From contig DXDN01000011.1 in NCBI GenBank assembly GCA_019115455.1, positions 1-64,000 on the forward strand: DNA of 64,000 nucleotides, read 5' to 3'. The notes below the pieces were generated by a model. That model saw only the letters and a program-made list of their open reading frames with translations. It ran no database searches and was not told where the DNA came from. Of this stretch, positions 7,364 to 15,568 are shown piece by piece; the stretch's first letter is position 1; each line of letters starts with the position of its first letter. The stretch comes from Candidatus Eubacterium faecigallinarum. Lineage in GTDB: Bacteria > Bacillota > Clostridia > Oscillospirales > Acutalibacteraceae. The translations under genes were made by a program, and so were the position numbers.

Positions 7364-9707
7364 AGTTTCCGATGTCGCCAAGGACTTCGGAAAGACTAAT
7401 AAAGATATTATAAATATCCTCGGCAGCTATTGCGAGGGCCCCGCAAAGAAAGCCAATACCGTGCTTGATGAAAATGAGCTCAATGTTTTATTTGATAAGC
7501 TGACTCAGGACAACAGCGTTGATAATTTTGATGAATATTTCAGCATGGCGGCAGGAGCAGAGAAGAAAGCTGCCCAGAAGAAGCAGGGTGCGTCTGCTAA
7601 AAAACAGGAGAACAAAAAGCACCAGAGCCAGGCGGCTATTCTTCAGATGGCAGAGCAGGCTGCAAAACGTGATGCCGAGAAAGCAAAGAAAAAAGCAAAC
7701 AAAACGCCCCAGGCAAGAACCAAGGGCGAAGCAAGACGTATCGACACCCGTGTTAATACCGTCGATTTGGAAAAATACAACCAGAAATACGAGGATATTG
7801 CGCCTGCTTCACAGATCAATGATTATCAGAAAAAGCAGAAACTCAATCAGAAGTCAAAGCAGTACAGGAAGAAAAAGCCTCAGGGTATCCATGCCCGCTC
7901 CAAAAAGGAGACGGAGGCTCAGCGTCTTGCCCGTATTGCAGAACAGCGTAAAAAACAGCAGATTACTGTTGAGATCCCCGAGGAAATCACTGTCGGCGCT
8001 CTTGCAAGCCTTCTGCGTATGACAGCAACCGAGGTTATTAAGAAGCTTATGGTGCTGGGCGTAATGGCAAGCGTGAATGAGGTAATTGACTATGATACCG
8101 CCGCTATTGTTGCCACTGAGCTGGGTGCAAAAGTTAAAAAGCAGGTAGTTGTCACAATCGAGGAGCAGATTATTGAGGAAGAGGTTGAGGACGATGAGAA
8201 CGCTGTTACAAGACCTCCGGTAGTTTGTGTAATGGGTCACGTTGACCACGGCAAGACATCAATACTTGACGCTATCCGTGATACGGATGTTACCTCCACC
8301 GAGGCAGGCGGCATCACTCAGGCTATAGGCGCTTATCAGGTTGAAAGCAATAACAATAAGATTACTTTCCTTGATACACCCGGTCACGCCGCATTTACTG
8401 CAATGCGTGCCAGAGGCGCTATGGCAACGGATATCGCCGTGCTCGTAGTTGCGGCTGACGACGGAATTATGCCTCAGACAGTAGAGGCTATAAATCACGC
8501 AAAAGCAGCAGGCGTTGATATCATTGTTGCTATAAATAAAATGGATAAAGAGGGTGCAAACCCTGACAGAATTATGCAGCAGCTTACCGAGCACGACCTT
8601 GTTCCTGAGGAATGGGGCGGCGACGTTATCTGCGTTCCGGTTTCAGCAAAGACAAAAATGGGTATCGACAAACTGCTTGAGACTATTTTGCTTGTGGCTG
8701 AAATGGCTGAACTTAAGGCAAATCCTGACAGAACGGCAAAGGGTGTTGTTATTGAGGCTAAGCTTGACAAGGGCAGAGGACCTATTGCTACTCTCCTTGT
8801 TCAAAACGGTACTCTTCATTCAGGCGATATCATCGTTGCCGGTACGGCAGTAGGCAAGATCAGGGCAATGACCGATTATCACGGCAATGCAATAGAGTCT
8901 GCCGGTCCGTCCGTTCCTGTTGAGGTAATGGGACTTGACAGCACACCGATGAGCGGCGATGAGTTTAACGCCGTATCAGACGAAAAACTTGCCAGAACTC
9001 TTGTAGAGCAGAGGAAGGAAAAGGCTAAGGAGGAGGAATTCAAGCTCTTCCATAAAGTTACGCTGGATACTCTTTTTGATACTCTTCAGGAGGGTGAGAT
9101 GAAAGAGCTCAACATAATAATAAAGGCTGATGTTCAGGGCTCTGTTGAGGCTGTAAAACAGTCGCTTCTTAAAATTGAAAACGACGAGGTAAATGTCAAG
9201 ATCGTTCACGGCGCTGTAGGTACCGTAAACGAAAGCGACGTTATGCTTGCCAATGCGTCAAACGCCATTATCGTTGCATTTAATACAGGAGTTGACCCGA
9301 TTGCGTCGGATAATGCTCAGCGTGACGGCGTTGAAATCAAATCTTATGATATAATTTATGACGCTATTGAAGATATTGAACGTGCTATGCGCGGAATGAG
9401 AGCGCCTAAGTACCGCGATGTTGATACAGGCGAGGCAGAAGTAAGAGAAGTTTATAAGATCTCTTCTGCCGGAACCATCGCCGGCTCCCTTGTAACGTCA
9501 GGTAATATTAAGCGTGACGGCAAGGTAAGGGTAATCAGGAATTCTAAGCAGATTGCCGATGTAAAAATTGCTAATCTTAAGCGTTTTAAGGATGAGGTCA
9601 AAGAGGTTTCGTCAGGCTATGAGTGCGGTATCAGCCTTGAGGGCTGGGACGATATCCAGGCAGGCGACATCTTCCAGGCATATATAGTAGAGGAATACAG
9701 GGATTAA
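7347..9707 (+). CDS. infB: Translation initiation factor IF-2
   Basis: GTPase that places initiator tRNA on the 30S subunit and promotes subunit joining. The N-terminal third (to about residue 210) is Lys/Gln/Ala-rich and probably disordered, followed by the IF2N domain (VGALASLLRMTATEVIKKLMVLG) and the G domain with GHVDHGKTS (near residue 300), DTPGHAAF and NKMDK, then domains II-IV. Start: ATG 7347 is nine bases after AGGAGG, whereas ATG 7341 is only three bases away, so 7347 is preferred; both are in frame. Full-length, no disruptions; rbfA follows after two bases. Confidence 0.97.
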   Translation: MVIKVKVSDVAKDFGKTNKDIINILGSYCEGPAKKANTVLDENELNVLFDKLTQDNSVDNFDEYFSMAAGAEKKAAQKKQGASAKKQENKKHQSQAAILQMAEQAAKRDAEKAKKKANKTPQARTKGEARRIDTRVNTVDLEKYNQKYEDIAPASQINDYQKKQKLNQKSKQYRKKKPQGIHARSKKETEAQRLARIAEQRKKQQITVEIPEEITVGALASLLRMTATEVIKKLMVLGVMASVNEVIDYDTAAIVATELGAKVKKQVVVTIEEQIIEEEVEDDENAVTRPPVVCVMGHVDHGKTSILDAIRDTDVTSTEAGGITQAIGAYQVESNNNKITFLDTPGHAAFTAMRARGAMATDIAVLVVAADDGIMPQTVEAINHAKAAGVDIIVAINKMDKEGANPDRIMQQLTEHDLVPEEWGGDVICVPVSAKTKMGIDKLLETILLVAEMAELKANPDRTAKGVVIEAKLDKGRGPIATLLVQNGTLHSGDIIVAGTAVGKIRAMTDYHGNAIESAGPSVPVEVMGLDSTPMSGDEFNAVSDEKLARTLVEQRKEKAKEEEFKLFHKVTLDTLFDTLQEGEMKELNIIIKADVQGSVEAVKQSLLKIENDEVNVKIVHGAVGTVNESDVMLANASNAIIVAFNTGVDPIASDNAQRDGVEIKSYDIIYDAIEDIERAMRGMRAPKYRDVDTGEAEVREVYKISSAGTIAGSLVTSGNIKRDGKVRVIRNSKQIADVKIANLKRFKDEVKEVSSGYECGISLEGWDDIQAGDIFQAYIVEEYRD

Positions 9708-9709
9708 TT

Positions 9710-10057
9710 ATGGCGGGTTTTCATATTGACAGAATATCCGAGGATATTAAAAGAGAAATTGTTTCCATAATGCGTGAGCTTAAGGATCCGAGGATAGATC
9801 CTATGCTCACGGTTTTGAAGGTGGAGGTCAGCGGTGACCTCAGCTTTGCAAAAGTATATATAAGCGCCATAAATGGCATTGAGACGGCAAAAAGCTCCGT
9901 AAAGGGGCTTGACAGCGCCGCAGGTTATATAAGAAAGCAGCTTTCTTCAAGACTTCACCTGCGCAAAAGCCCTCAGCTTAAATTTATAGCGGATGATTCT
10001 ATTGAAAAAGGTATGAACCTTTTTGAAAAAATCAAGGAAATAAACAATGAAGATTGA
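9710..10057 (+). CDS. rbfA: 30S ribosome-binding factor A
   Basis: Cold-shock-related KH-fold protein assisting late 16S rRNA maturation. The 115-aa sequence has the family pattern RISEDIKREIVSIMRELKD, LTVLKVEVSGDLSFAKVYIS and SSRLHLRKSPQLKFIADDS. It starts two bases after infB stops and overlaps the nrnA start by 11 bases, indicating tight coupling. Confidence 0.96.
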   Translation: MAGFHIDRISEDIKREIVSIMRELKDPRIDPMLTVLKVEVSGDLSFAKVYISAINGIETAKSSVKGLDSAAGYIRKQLSSRLHLRKSPQLKFIADDSIEKGMNLFEKIKEINNED

Positions 10058-10985
10058 TGTAAAAGAGTGCGCAAGTATTCTTGCGAGTAAGGACAATATT
10101 TTAATACTCACCCACGCTCATCCCGACGGCGATACCCTTGGCTGCGGATTTGCGCTGTGCAGGGCACTGCTTAAAATGGGCAAAATGTGCAGCGTGATCA
10201 ATGCCGACGAGATTCCAAAAAAGTATGATTATCTATATGAGGATATTGCCCCGATGAAATTCAGGCAGGAGTACGTGGTGGCAGTGGATGTTGCTACGGA
10301 AAGTCTTTTGGGCGACCTTCAGGGCGAGTACCATATTGACATGTGCATCGACCATCACGCAACTAACTCAGAGTATGCTGACGTGCTTTTGCTGGAGGAT
10401 GTTTCGGCGGCGTGTCAGATTGTCTTTGAGGTTATCAAAGAGCTTGATGTTGAGATTGACGAAAAAATGGCTAACTGCCTTTATACCGGACTTACTACTG
10501 ATACCGGTTGCTTCAGGTATGCTTCCACCACAGCGTCAACCTATTATGCCGCCGCTGAGCTTATTGAAATGGGCGCTGATAACGGCAAAATAAATCGCAT
10601 TATGTTTGAAACAAAGAGCAAGACTTACGCAAGGCTCGAAAGGCTTGCCCTTGACTCAATGCGCTTTTATGAGGACGAGCGTGTGTGCATAATCACCATT
10701 ACACAGGAAATGTATAGGCTCACAGGCTCAAATGAGCAGGAGACAGAGGCGATACCTCCTTTGACAAGACAGATTGAGGGCGTCGAGATAGGCGTAACCA
10801 TCAGGGAAAAACCTGACGGCACCTGCAAGGCGTCTATACGTACTTATGAAAGCGTAAACGCCGCGGAACTTGCAAAGAAATTCGGCGGCGGCGGTCACAG
10901 TCAGGCTGCGGCTTGCAGATTTGACTGCGGCGTAAAGGAAGCCAGGGAAAAGATAATCGAAAAGTGCGGAGAGCTTCTTAAATGA
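10047..10985 (+). CDS. nrnA: DHH/DHHA1 phosphoesterase, NrnA-type oligoribonuclease/pAp phosphatase
   Basis: Degrades very short RNA and dephosphorylates 3'-phosphoadenosine 5'-phosphate in the cytoplasm. The 312-aa protein has the Mn-binding motifs THAHPDGDTLGCG, VAVDVA and DHHATNSEYAD in the DHH domain, and GGGGHSQAAACRF in the DHHA1 domain. It is commonly located between rbfA and truB in Firmicutes, as here. Stop and start of truB overlap as ATGA. Confidence 0.93.
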   Translation: MKIDVKECASILASKDNILILTHAHPDGDTLGCGFALCRALLKMGKMCSVINADEIPKKYDYLYEDIAPMKFRQEYVVAVDVATESLLGDLQGEYHIDMCIDHHATNSEYADVLLLEDVSAACQIVFEVIKELDVEIDEKMANCLYTGLTTDTGCFRYASTTASTYYAAAELIEMGADNGKINRIMFETKSKTYARLERLALDSMRFYEDERVCIITITQEMYRLTGSNEQETEAIPPLTRQIEGVEIGVTIREKPDGTCKASIRTYESVNAAELAKKFGGGGHSQAAACRFDCGVKEAREKIIEKCGELLK

Positions 10986-11878
10986 CAGGTATAATCTGTA
11001 TAAATAAAGATAAGGACATGACCTCGTTTTCCGTTGTTTCAAGGCTTCGCGGTATAACGGGCGAGAAAAAGGCGGGGCATACGGGCACCCTTGACCCTAT
11101 GGCAACAGGTGTTTTGCCTGTAATGCTGGGAGGAGCCACAAGATTCCTCGATTATTTGCCGGACAGCGACAAGGGCTACAGAGCCTCCTTTATTCTCGGA
11201 AAGACCACCGATACCCTTGATATCACCGGCACGGTTACAGGAGAATATCAGGTGAACGCAATGCCCAAAGATGTGGAGGAAGCTCTTGTCAATTTCAGAG
11301 GCACGATTACGCAGATACCGCCGATGTATTCCGCTGTTTCGGTGGACGGCAAGCGCCTTTATGACCTTGCAAGGCAAGGGATTGAGGTGGAGCGTCCGTC
11401 CCGACAGGTGGAGATAAAAAAACTTGAGCTTGTGGATTTTCACGACGGGGAATATGTCATCGACGTCCTGTGTACCAAGGGTACTTATATCAGAACTCTC
11501 ATTGACGATATCGGCAGGAAACTTGGATGCGGAGCGGTGATGACAGCTCTTACACGCACCCTTGCCATGGGCTTTACTCTTGAGGATTGCGTAACCCTTG
11601 ACGAGCTGCAAAGGATTAAGGACACATCAAAGAATTTTGACGGAGTCCTGACGGATATTGAAAAAATGTTTGAGCCTTATAATGCCGTGTATGTTTCTCC
11701 CGCTCAGGCAAAGCGCTTTTCAAACGGGGGCGCTTTGGCGCTGGAGAGGCTGAACCGACAGCTTGATGACGGTGTGTACAGAGTCTTTTCACGAAACGGC
11801 GATTTTCTCGGTCTCGGGGAATGTGTTTCGTCAAAGGGGCAACTTACCGTAAAAAGACTTTTGGTAAGGCGAGATTAA
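10982..11878 (+). CDS. truB: tRNA pseudouridine(55) synthase TruB
   Basis: Converts U55 to pseudouridine in the T loop of tRNAs. The 298-aa protein carries HTGTLDPMATGVLPVMLG with the catalytic Asp, YRASFILGKTTDTLDITG, and CTKGTYIRTLIDDIG. A C-terminal region of about 70 residues matches the usual PUA-like tail. ATG 10982 overlaps the nrnA stop; ribF follows after nine bases. Confidence 0.96.
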   Translation: MTGIICINKDKDMTSFSVVSRLRGITGEKKAGHTGTLDPMATGVLPVMLGGATRFLDYLPDSDKGYRASFILGKTTDTLDITGTVTGEYQVNAMPKDVEEALVNFRGTITQIPPMYSAVSVDGKRLYDLARQGIEVERPSRQVEIKKLELVDFHDGEYVIDVLCTKGTYIRTLIDDIGRKLGCGAVMTALTRTLAMGFTLEDCVTLDELQRIKDTSKNFDGVLTDIEKMFEPYNAVYVSPAQAKRFSNGGALALERLNRQLDDGVYRVFSRNGDFLGLGECVSSKGQLTVKRLLVRRD

Positions 11879-11887
11879 CAGGAAATT

Positions 11888-12709
11888 ATGATTAATGAAT
11901 TTGAAAATAATGTAAAAAAAGCGCTTGCGCTGGGTGATTTTGACGGCATGCATAAAGCGCATCAGACAGTCATAACCGGCGCTGAAAATGTTACTATTTA
12001 TTGCGTTAACAACAGGTTTTCGCTTTTACAGAAGAGTATATTTGAAAAGCGTTATCCCAATGCGGTTTTTGCTGATTTTGAGCAGATTAAAAATTATCCC
12101 GGTCAGGAGTTTATTGAAAAAATCCTGATAGGGAAATTTAACGCAGGGATGATTTTGTGCGGATTTAATTTCCGCTTCGGAAGAAATGCGGGATGGACCG
12201 CTATGGACCTGAGAAAATATCTTGAAAAGAAAGAAATCTGGGTCAGAATACTCGAGCATCTGGATTTTGAGGGCGAACCGATTTCATCAACAAGGATAAG
12301 AAAAGCTGTGTCCGACGGCGATATAGAAAAGGCAAACAAAATGCTGGGATATAATTTCACCTACGAGTCTCAGGTTATTCACGGTGACCGAAGGGGCGGA
12401 GCCTTAATCGGCTACCCTACCATAAACCAGCATCTCCCTCAGGGACTTATCGTTCCGAAGTTCGGAGTTTATGAAAGCAGGACTTTTGTCGGCGGTAAGC
12501 AGTATAAATCATTTACGAACATAGGAGTGCGGCCCACCTGGAGAGTTGATGTTCCGCTGAGCGAGACTCATATTTTTGGCTTTGACGGCGATCTTTACGA
12601 CGAGAATATCAGAGTTGAACTTGTCAGGTATCTTAGGGAAGAAAAGAAATTTTCAACGATTGAAGAGGTAAGGGCACAGCTTGATTATGATAAAAGCAGT
12701 ATTATTTGA
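11888..12709 (+). CDS. ribF: Riboflavin kinase/FMN adenylyltransferase (RibF-like, short)
   Basis: Predicted to make FMN and FAD from riboflavin. The N-terminal nucleotidyltransferase domain has LGDFDGMHKAHQ and SSTRIRKAVSDGDIEKANKMLG; the C-terminal kinase domain has GYPTIN, GVYESRTFVGG, NIGVRPT, ETHIFGFDGDLYDENI and a closing KFSTIEEVRAQLDYD. At 273 aa it is about 30-40 residues shorter than typical RibF, with the loss in the N-terminal domain. The usual GNFDGVHxGH box reads GDFDGMHKAH, so the H-x-G-H signature has Ala for Gly. The FAD synthetase half may be altered. Position after truB is standard. Confidence 0.85.
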   Translation: MINEFENNVKKALALGDFDGMHKAHQTVITGAENVTIYCVNNRFSLLQKSIFEKRYPNAVFADFEQIKNYPGQEFIEKILIGKFNAGMILCGFNFRFGRNAGWTAMDLRKYLEKKEIWVRILEHLDFEGEPISSTRIRKAVSDGDIEKANKMLGYNFTYESQVIHGDRRGGALIGYPTINQHLPQGLIVPKFGVYESRTFVGGKQYKSFTNIGVRPTWRVDVPLSETHIFGFDGDLYDENIRVELVRYLREEKKFSTIEEVRAQLDYDKSSII

Positions 12710-13349
12710 TTTTGACGAAACGTTGCAGGACAGAACAGCGGCTTTTGAAAAGTATATGGACACTTTTTTTGCCGATTTCTGCCCCGATATCAGCGAAAGC
12801 GAAAAAGAAAAAAGAAAAGAAGAAATGCGAATAACAGGCAAGGGCGGTTACGTCAACCGTGAGGAGTGGTATTCATCACTTGTAAAGAGTTGGGGATGGT
12901 CTGACGCACCCTCTGCCAAAGTGCTCGCAAATCATTATGATACATTGTTCGGGGACCACAACGTGATATTCCCTGATTCAAAAAAACTACTTGAAGAACT
13001 GAAAAGAAGAGGATATATAACAGGCGTAATAACTAACGGTCCGTCCGTACTGCAAAATCACAAGATGGATACCAGCGGACTCAGACCGTACTGTGATATA
13101 GTTATCGTCAGCGGCGATATCGGCATACATAAGCCTGACCCTGAGATATTCAGATATACGGCAAAAAAGCTTAACCTTGAGCCTGGGGAATGTGTTTATG
13201 TGGGGGATCATCCGATAAACGACATACAGGGTGCACTTGAAGCCGGTATGAAAGCCATACGTATGAATTACGGATGGTTCAAAGATCAGGAACTCAGGGA
13301 GGACGTGCCGACCATAGACAGTATAATCGACGTGCTTAAGTACGTTTAA
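12687..13349 (+). CDS. HAD-superfamily hydrolase
   Basis: A 220-aa haloacid-dehalogenase phosphatase of subfamily I with a helical cap. All four motifs are seen: DFDETL near the start, TNGPS, the lysine in GIHKPDPEIF, and YVGDHPINDIQGALEAGM. The substrate cannot be told; such proteins hydrolyse small phosphate esters. ATG 12687 is used rather than TTG 12681 because it gives the normal MIKAVLFDFDETL opening; either start overlaps the ribF end, so translation is probably coupled. Confidence 0.88.
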   Translation: MIKAVLFDFDETLQDRTAAFEKYMDTFFADFCPDISESEKEKRKEEMRITGKGGYVNREEWYSSLVKSWGWSDAPSAKVLANHYDTLFGDHNVIFPDSKKLLEELKRRGYITGVITNGPSVLQNHKMDTSGLRPYCDIVIVSGDIGIHKPDPEIFRYTAKKLNLEPGECVYVGDHPINDIQGALEAGMKAIRMNYGWFKDQELREDVPTIDSIIDVLKYV

Positions 13350-13373
13350 ATTAATATTTTGAGGAGGATAAAA

Positions 13374-14264
13374 ATGGAAGAAAACAACAATCAATACACC
13401 AACGGACAGAATCGGTATGGTGATACAGGCAGCAATGGCGACGGAAATTATCAGCCGCCTGAGATGAACGGCAATCAGCAGCAGTATTATCAGCCGCCGC
13501 AGTATCAGAATACCCAGGTGTATGCACCTGTACAGCCGCCTAAGAAAAAGCACACCGCCGCTAAGGTTATCGGAATTATTTTTGCAGTCATAGTACTGAT
13601 ATTCGTTGCGCTTTTTGTAATCGGACTTTTTGTTGGGGATACAGAGGACGGCGGATTCGTTACGCAGACCACCACCCAGCATTCCGAGTCGGCAGATCAG
13701 ACCCAGCCGCCGACAGAAGCGGAATCAAACAGCTTTTCAACCGGCACCATCAGCGAAAACAAGTACACAAACAGTTTTGCAGGTTTCGGTATTGATCTTC
13801 CTGATGCAAACTGGAGATTTTTGGGCGAAGACGAAGTTTATGAAATGCTCGGTGACAGCAGCCCGCAAAAGGATGAAAACGGCAGTATCTACGTTGAATC
13901 CGAGGGCGAAACTGCTTACTACGATATGATGATGCTCAATGACATAACCGGTACAAATATTCAGGTAGTATTGTCACAGGGCAACGGCGTGTCAGGAGTA
14001 ATTACGTCGGAGGAGCTTTATCTCAGCAATGCGTCAAGCGGTCTTGAAGACGACGGCACAACCAAAGTCGGCGATACATACACCGTGACGATTGCAGGCG
14101 AGGAATACACCGCCGTTAATGTTGACTATACCGCATACGGAACCACTCAGACAATAGCTGTAAGAAAGGTCGGCAGCGATTTTGTCACGGTTATTATCAC
14201 AATTTACAGCGGACTTGATATGAACGGTACGGATTATTATACTGATATGTTCTATCCGATGTAA
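13374..14264 (+). CDS. Single-pass membrane protein with extracytoplasmic domain, unknown
   Basis: A 296-aa protein with a cytoplasmic N-terminus of about 60 residues rich in Asn, Gln, Tyr and Pro, a membrane helix at about 63-88, a Thr/Ser/Gln-rich linker (about 95-125) and an extracellular domain of about 170 residues with alternating strands. Proteins of this layout with a Q/P/Y-rich head are frequent in gut Clostridia and are usually unnamed. Start ATG 13374 follows GAGGAGG. No catalytic motif is visible. It has the next gene's promoter behind it and no clear terminator. Confidence 0.7.
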   Translation: MEENNNQYTNGQNRYGDTGSNGDGNYQPPEMNGNQQQYYQPPQYQNTQVYAPVQPPKKKHTAAKVIGIIFAVIVLIFVALFVIGLFVGDTEDGGFVTQTTTQHSESADQTQPPTEAESNSFSTGTISENKYTNSFAGFGIDLPDANWRFLGEDEVYEMLGDSSPQKDENGSIYVESEGETAYYDMMMLNDITGTNIQVVLSQGNGVSGVITSEELYLSNASSGLEDDGTTKVGDTYTVTIAGEEYTAVNVDYTAYGTTQTIAVRKVGSDFVTVIITIYSGLDMNGTDYYTDMFYPM

Positions 14265-14276
14265 GCTAAAAAGATA

Positions 14277-14305
14277 TTGACAAGCATGTTCTTGTCTGCT
14301 ATAAT
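14277..14305 (+). promoter_or_regulatory. Sigma-A promoter of rpsF-ssb-rpsR
   Basis: Perfect consensus: TTGACA at 14277-14282 and TATAAT at 14300-14305 with 17 bases between. It leaves a leader of about 75 nt before rpsF. Confidence 0.93.
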
Positions 14306-14336
14306 ATCTAAGCCTTTGGAAACAGGGGCAATCCTT

Positions 14337-14358
14337 GCCTGTGCTGATGTGCGCAGGC
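14337..14358 (+). promoter_or_regulatory. Leader hairpin upstream of rpsF
   Basis: Eight-pair stem GCCTGTGC/GCGCAGGC (one G-U pair) with loop TGATGT, 12 bases before the AAGGAGGTG ribosome-binding site. An alternative stem with bulge can pair CAGG at about 14323 with CCTG at 14338. In several bacteria the rpsF leader binds S6:S18 for autoregulation; whether this leader has that motif was not verified. Confidence 0.5.
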
Positions 14359-14385
14359 CAAAAGACCAGAAGGAGGTGCTGAAGA

Positions 14386-14676
14386 ATGGCATTAAAAAAT
14401 TATGAAATCGTATTGGTTTTCTCCCTTTCAAACGGAGAAGAGAATGTTGAGAGACTTAAGGAAAAGTTCACCGATCTCATCAGCAAAAATGGCACTCTCG
14501 GCGAAGTAGAAACATGGGGCAAGCGTAAGCTCGCATATCCTATCAACTACGAGACCGAAGGCTATTACATGGTAATTGATTTTTCATGCGATGAAAAATT
14601 CCCTGCTGAGCTTGATCGTGTAATCAACATCACTGACGGCGTACTTCGTTCACTGATCGTTGCAAAAGGCGAGTAA
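14386..14676 (+). CDS. rpsF: 30S ribosomal protein bS6
   Basis: Component of the 30S platform, where it pairs with bS18. The 96-aa sequence has MALKNYEIVLVFS, the GTLGEVETWGKRKLAYPI segment and GYYMVIDFSC, all classic for bS6. Shine-Dalgarno AAGGAGGTG is strong. First gene of the conserved rpsF-ssb-rpsR operon; ssb follows after 14 bases. Confidence 0.97.
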   Translation: MALKNYEIVLVFSLSNGEENVERLKEKFTDLISKNGTLGEVETWGKRKLAYPINYETEGYYMVIDFSCDEKFPAELDRVINITDGVLRSLIVAKGE

Positions 14677-14690
14677 CGGAGGGCTGACTG

Positions 14691-15122
14691 ATGATTAATT
14701 CTGTTGTGCTCATGGGCAGACTGACTTATGAGCCGGAACTCAGGACTACGCCAAACGGTATTTCCGTTATCAGCTTTCAGATTGCCTGTGACAGACAGTA
14801 TCAGGCAAGGGGCGAGGAAAGACGCGCTGATTTCATTGATGTTACCGCCTGGAGACAGACCGCCGAGTTTGTTTCACGTTATTTCCACAAGGGATCAATG
14901 ATTGCTGTCGAGGGCTCTATCCAGACAGACAATTTCACCGACAAGGACGGAAATAAGAGAAAGTCAGTAACAGTAGTTGCAAACAACGTATCATTCTGCG
15001 GCTCAAAGGCTGAGAGCGGTACCACTAATCCGGCATTCTCACAGCCGGCGCCAAGTTACGCCAGTGCTGATAATTCAGATTTTGAAGAAATCGTTGATGA
15101 TGACGACGATTTACCATTTTAA
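14691..15122 (+). CDS. ssb: Single-stranded DNA-binding protein
   Basis: Binds ssDNA in replication, repair and recombination. The 143-aa protein has the OB fold ([54 protein letters not shown]), a flexible Ser/Pro/Ala linker and the acidic C-terminal tip VDDDDDLPF that recruits partner proteins. Location between rpsF and rpsR is the standard Firmicutes arrangement. Confidence 0.97.
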   Translation: MINSVVLMGRLTYEPELRTTPNGISVISFQIACDRQYQARGEERRADFIDVTAWRQTAEFVSRYFHKGSMIAVEGSIQTDNFTDKDGNKRKSVTVVANNVSFCGSKAESGTTNPAFSQPAPSYASADNSDFEEIVDDDDDLPF

Positions 15123-15136
15123 AGGAGGAAACTGAT

Positions 15137-15376
15137 ATGGCATACAATAAAGCCAACGGTCCCCGTAAGGGCCGCAAAAAGGTTTGTGCTTTCTGCGTAG
15201 AAAAAGTTGAGACTATCGACTATAAAGACGTTACAAGACTTAAGAGATTTGTTTCTGAAAGAGCAAAGATTCTCCCCCGCCGTGTAACAGGTACTTGCGC
15301 AAAGCATCAGAGAGAGCTTACCACCGCCATCAAAAGAGCAAGGCATCTGGCTCTTCTCCCTTACACAGCTGACTAA
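15137..15376 (+). CDS. rpsR: 30S ribosomal protein bS18
   Basis: A 79-aa basic ribosomal protein with [38 protein letters not shown] and [13 protein letters not shown]. The Cys pairs of the Zn-containing C+ form are partly kept (CAFC). AAAGGAGG precedes the ATG. Last gene of the operon, followed by a terminator. Confidence 0.97.
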   Translation: MAYNKANGPRKGRKKVCAFCVEKVETIDYKDVTRLKRFVSERAKILPRRVTGTCAKHQRELTTAIKRARHLALLPYTAD

Positions 15377-15394
15377 TTTTAATGTTAACAACCG

Positions 15395-15424
15395 AAAAGC
15401 CGACGGATTCCGTCGGCTTTTGTG
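15395..15424 (+). terminator. Rho-independent terminator after rpsR
   Basis: Perfect 11-bp stem AAAAGCCGACG/CGTCGGCTTTT with loop GATTC, followed by GTGTTTTG. Confidence 0.9.
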
Positions 15425-15507
15425 TTTTGTCTGAAAGTCTGAGGCATAGTTTGGCGTGATGTCATTTTATTTGCGGCTAACAGGCGCTTCTTTGTCTATT
15501 TTTATTC

Positions 15508-15536
15508 TTGCATTGACAGGAATATAGGTATATAAT
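15508..15536 (+). promoter_or_regulatory. Promoter of uxaC-kdgK-eda
   Basis: TTGCAT at 15508-15513 and TATAAT at 15531-15536, spacer 17. A better-looking TTGACA at 15513-15518 would leave only 12 bases and is rejected. Confidence 0.65.
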
Positions 15537-15568
15537 TACATTGAAATATAAGGTTTATGGAGCGTTTT

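Noticed and set aside
11039-11611. 190-codon minus-strand frame within truB
   Set aside because: Shadow of a well-conserved gene without a start signal.
15513-15536. TTGACA/TATAAT pair before uxaC
   Set aside because: Spacer of 12 bases is too short; TTGCAT at 15508 with spacer 17 was used instead.
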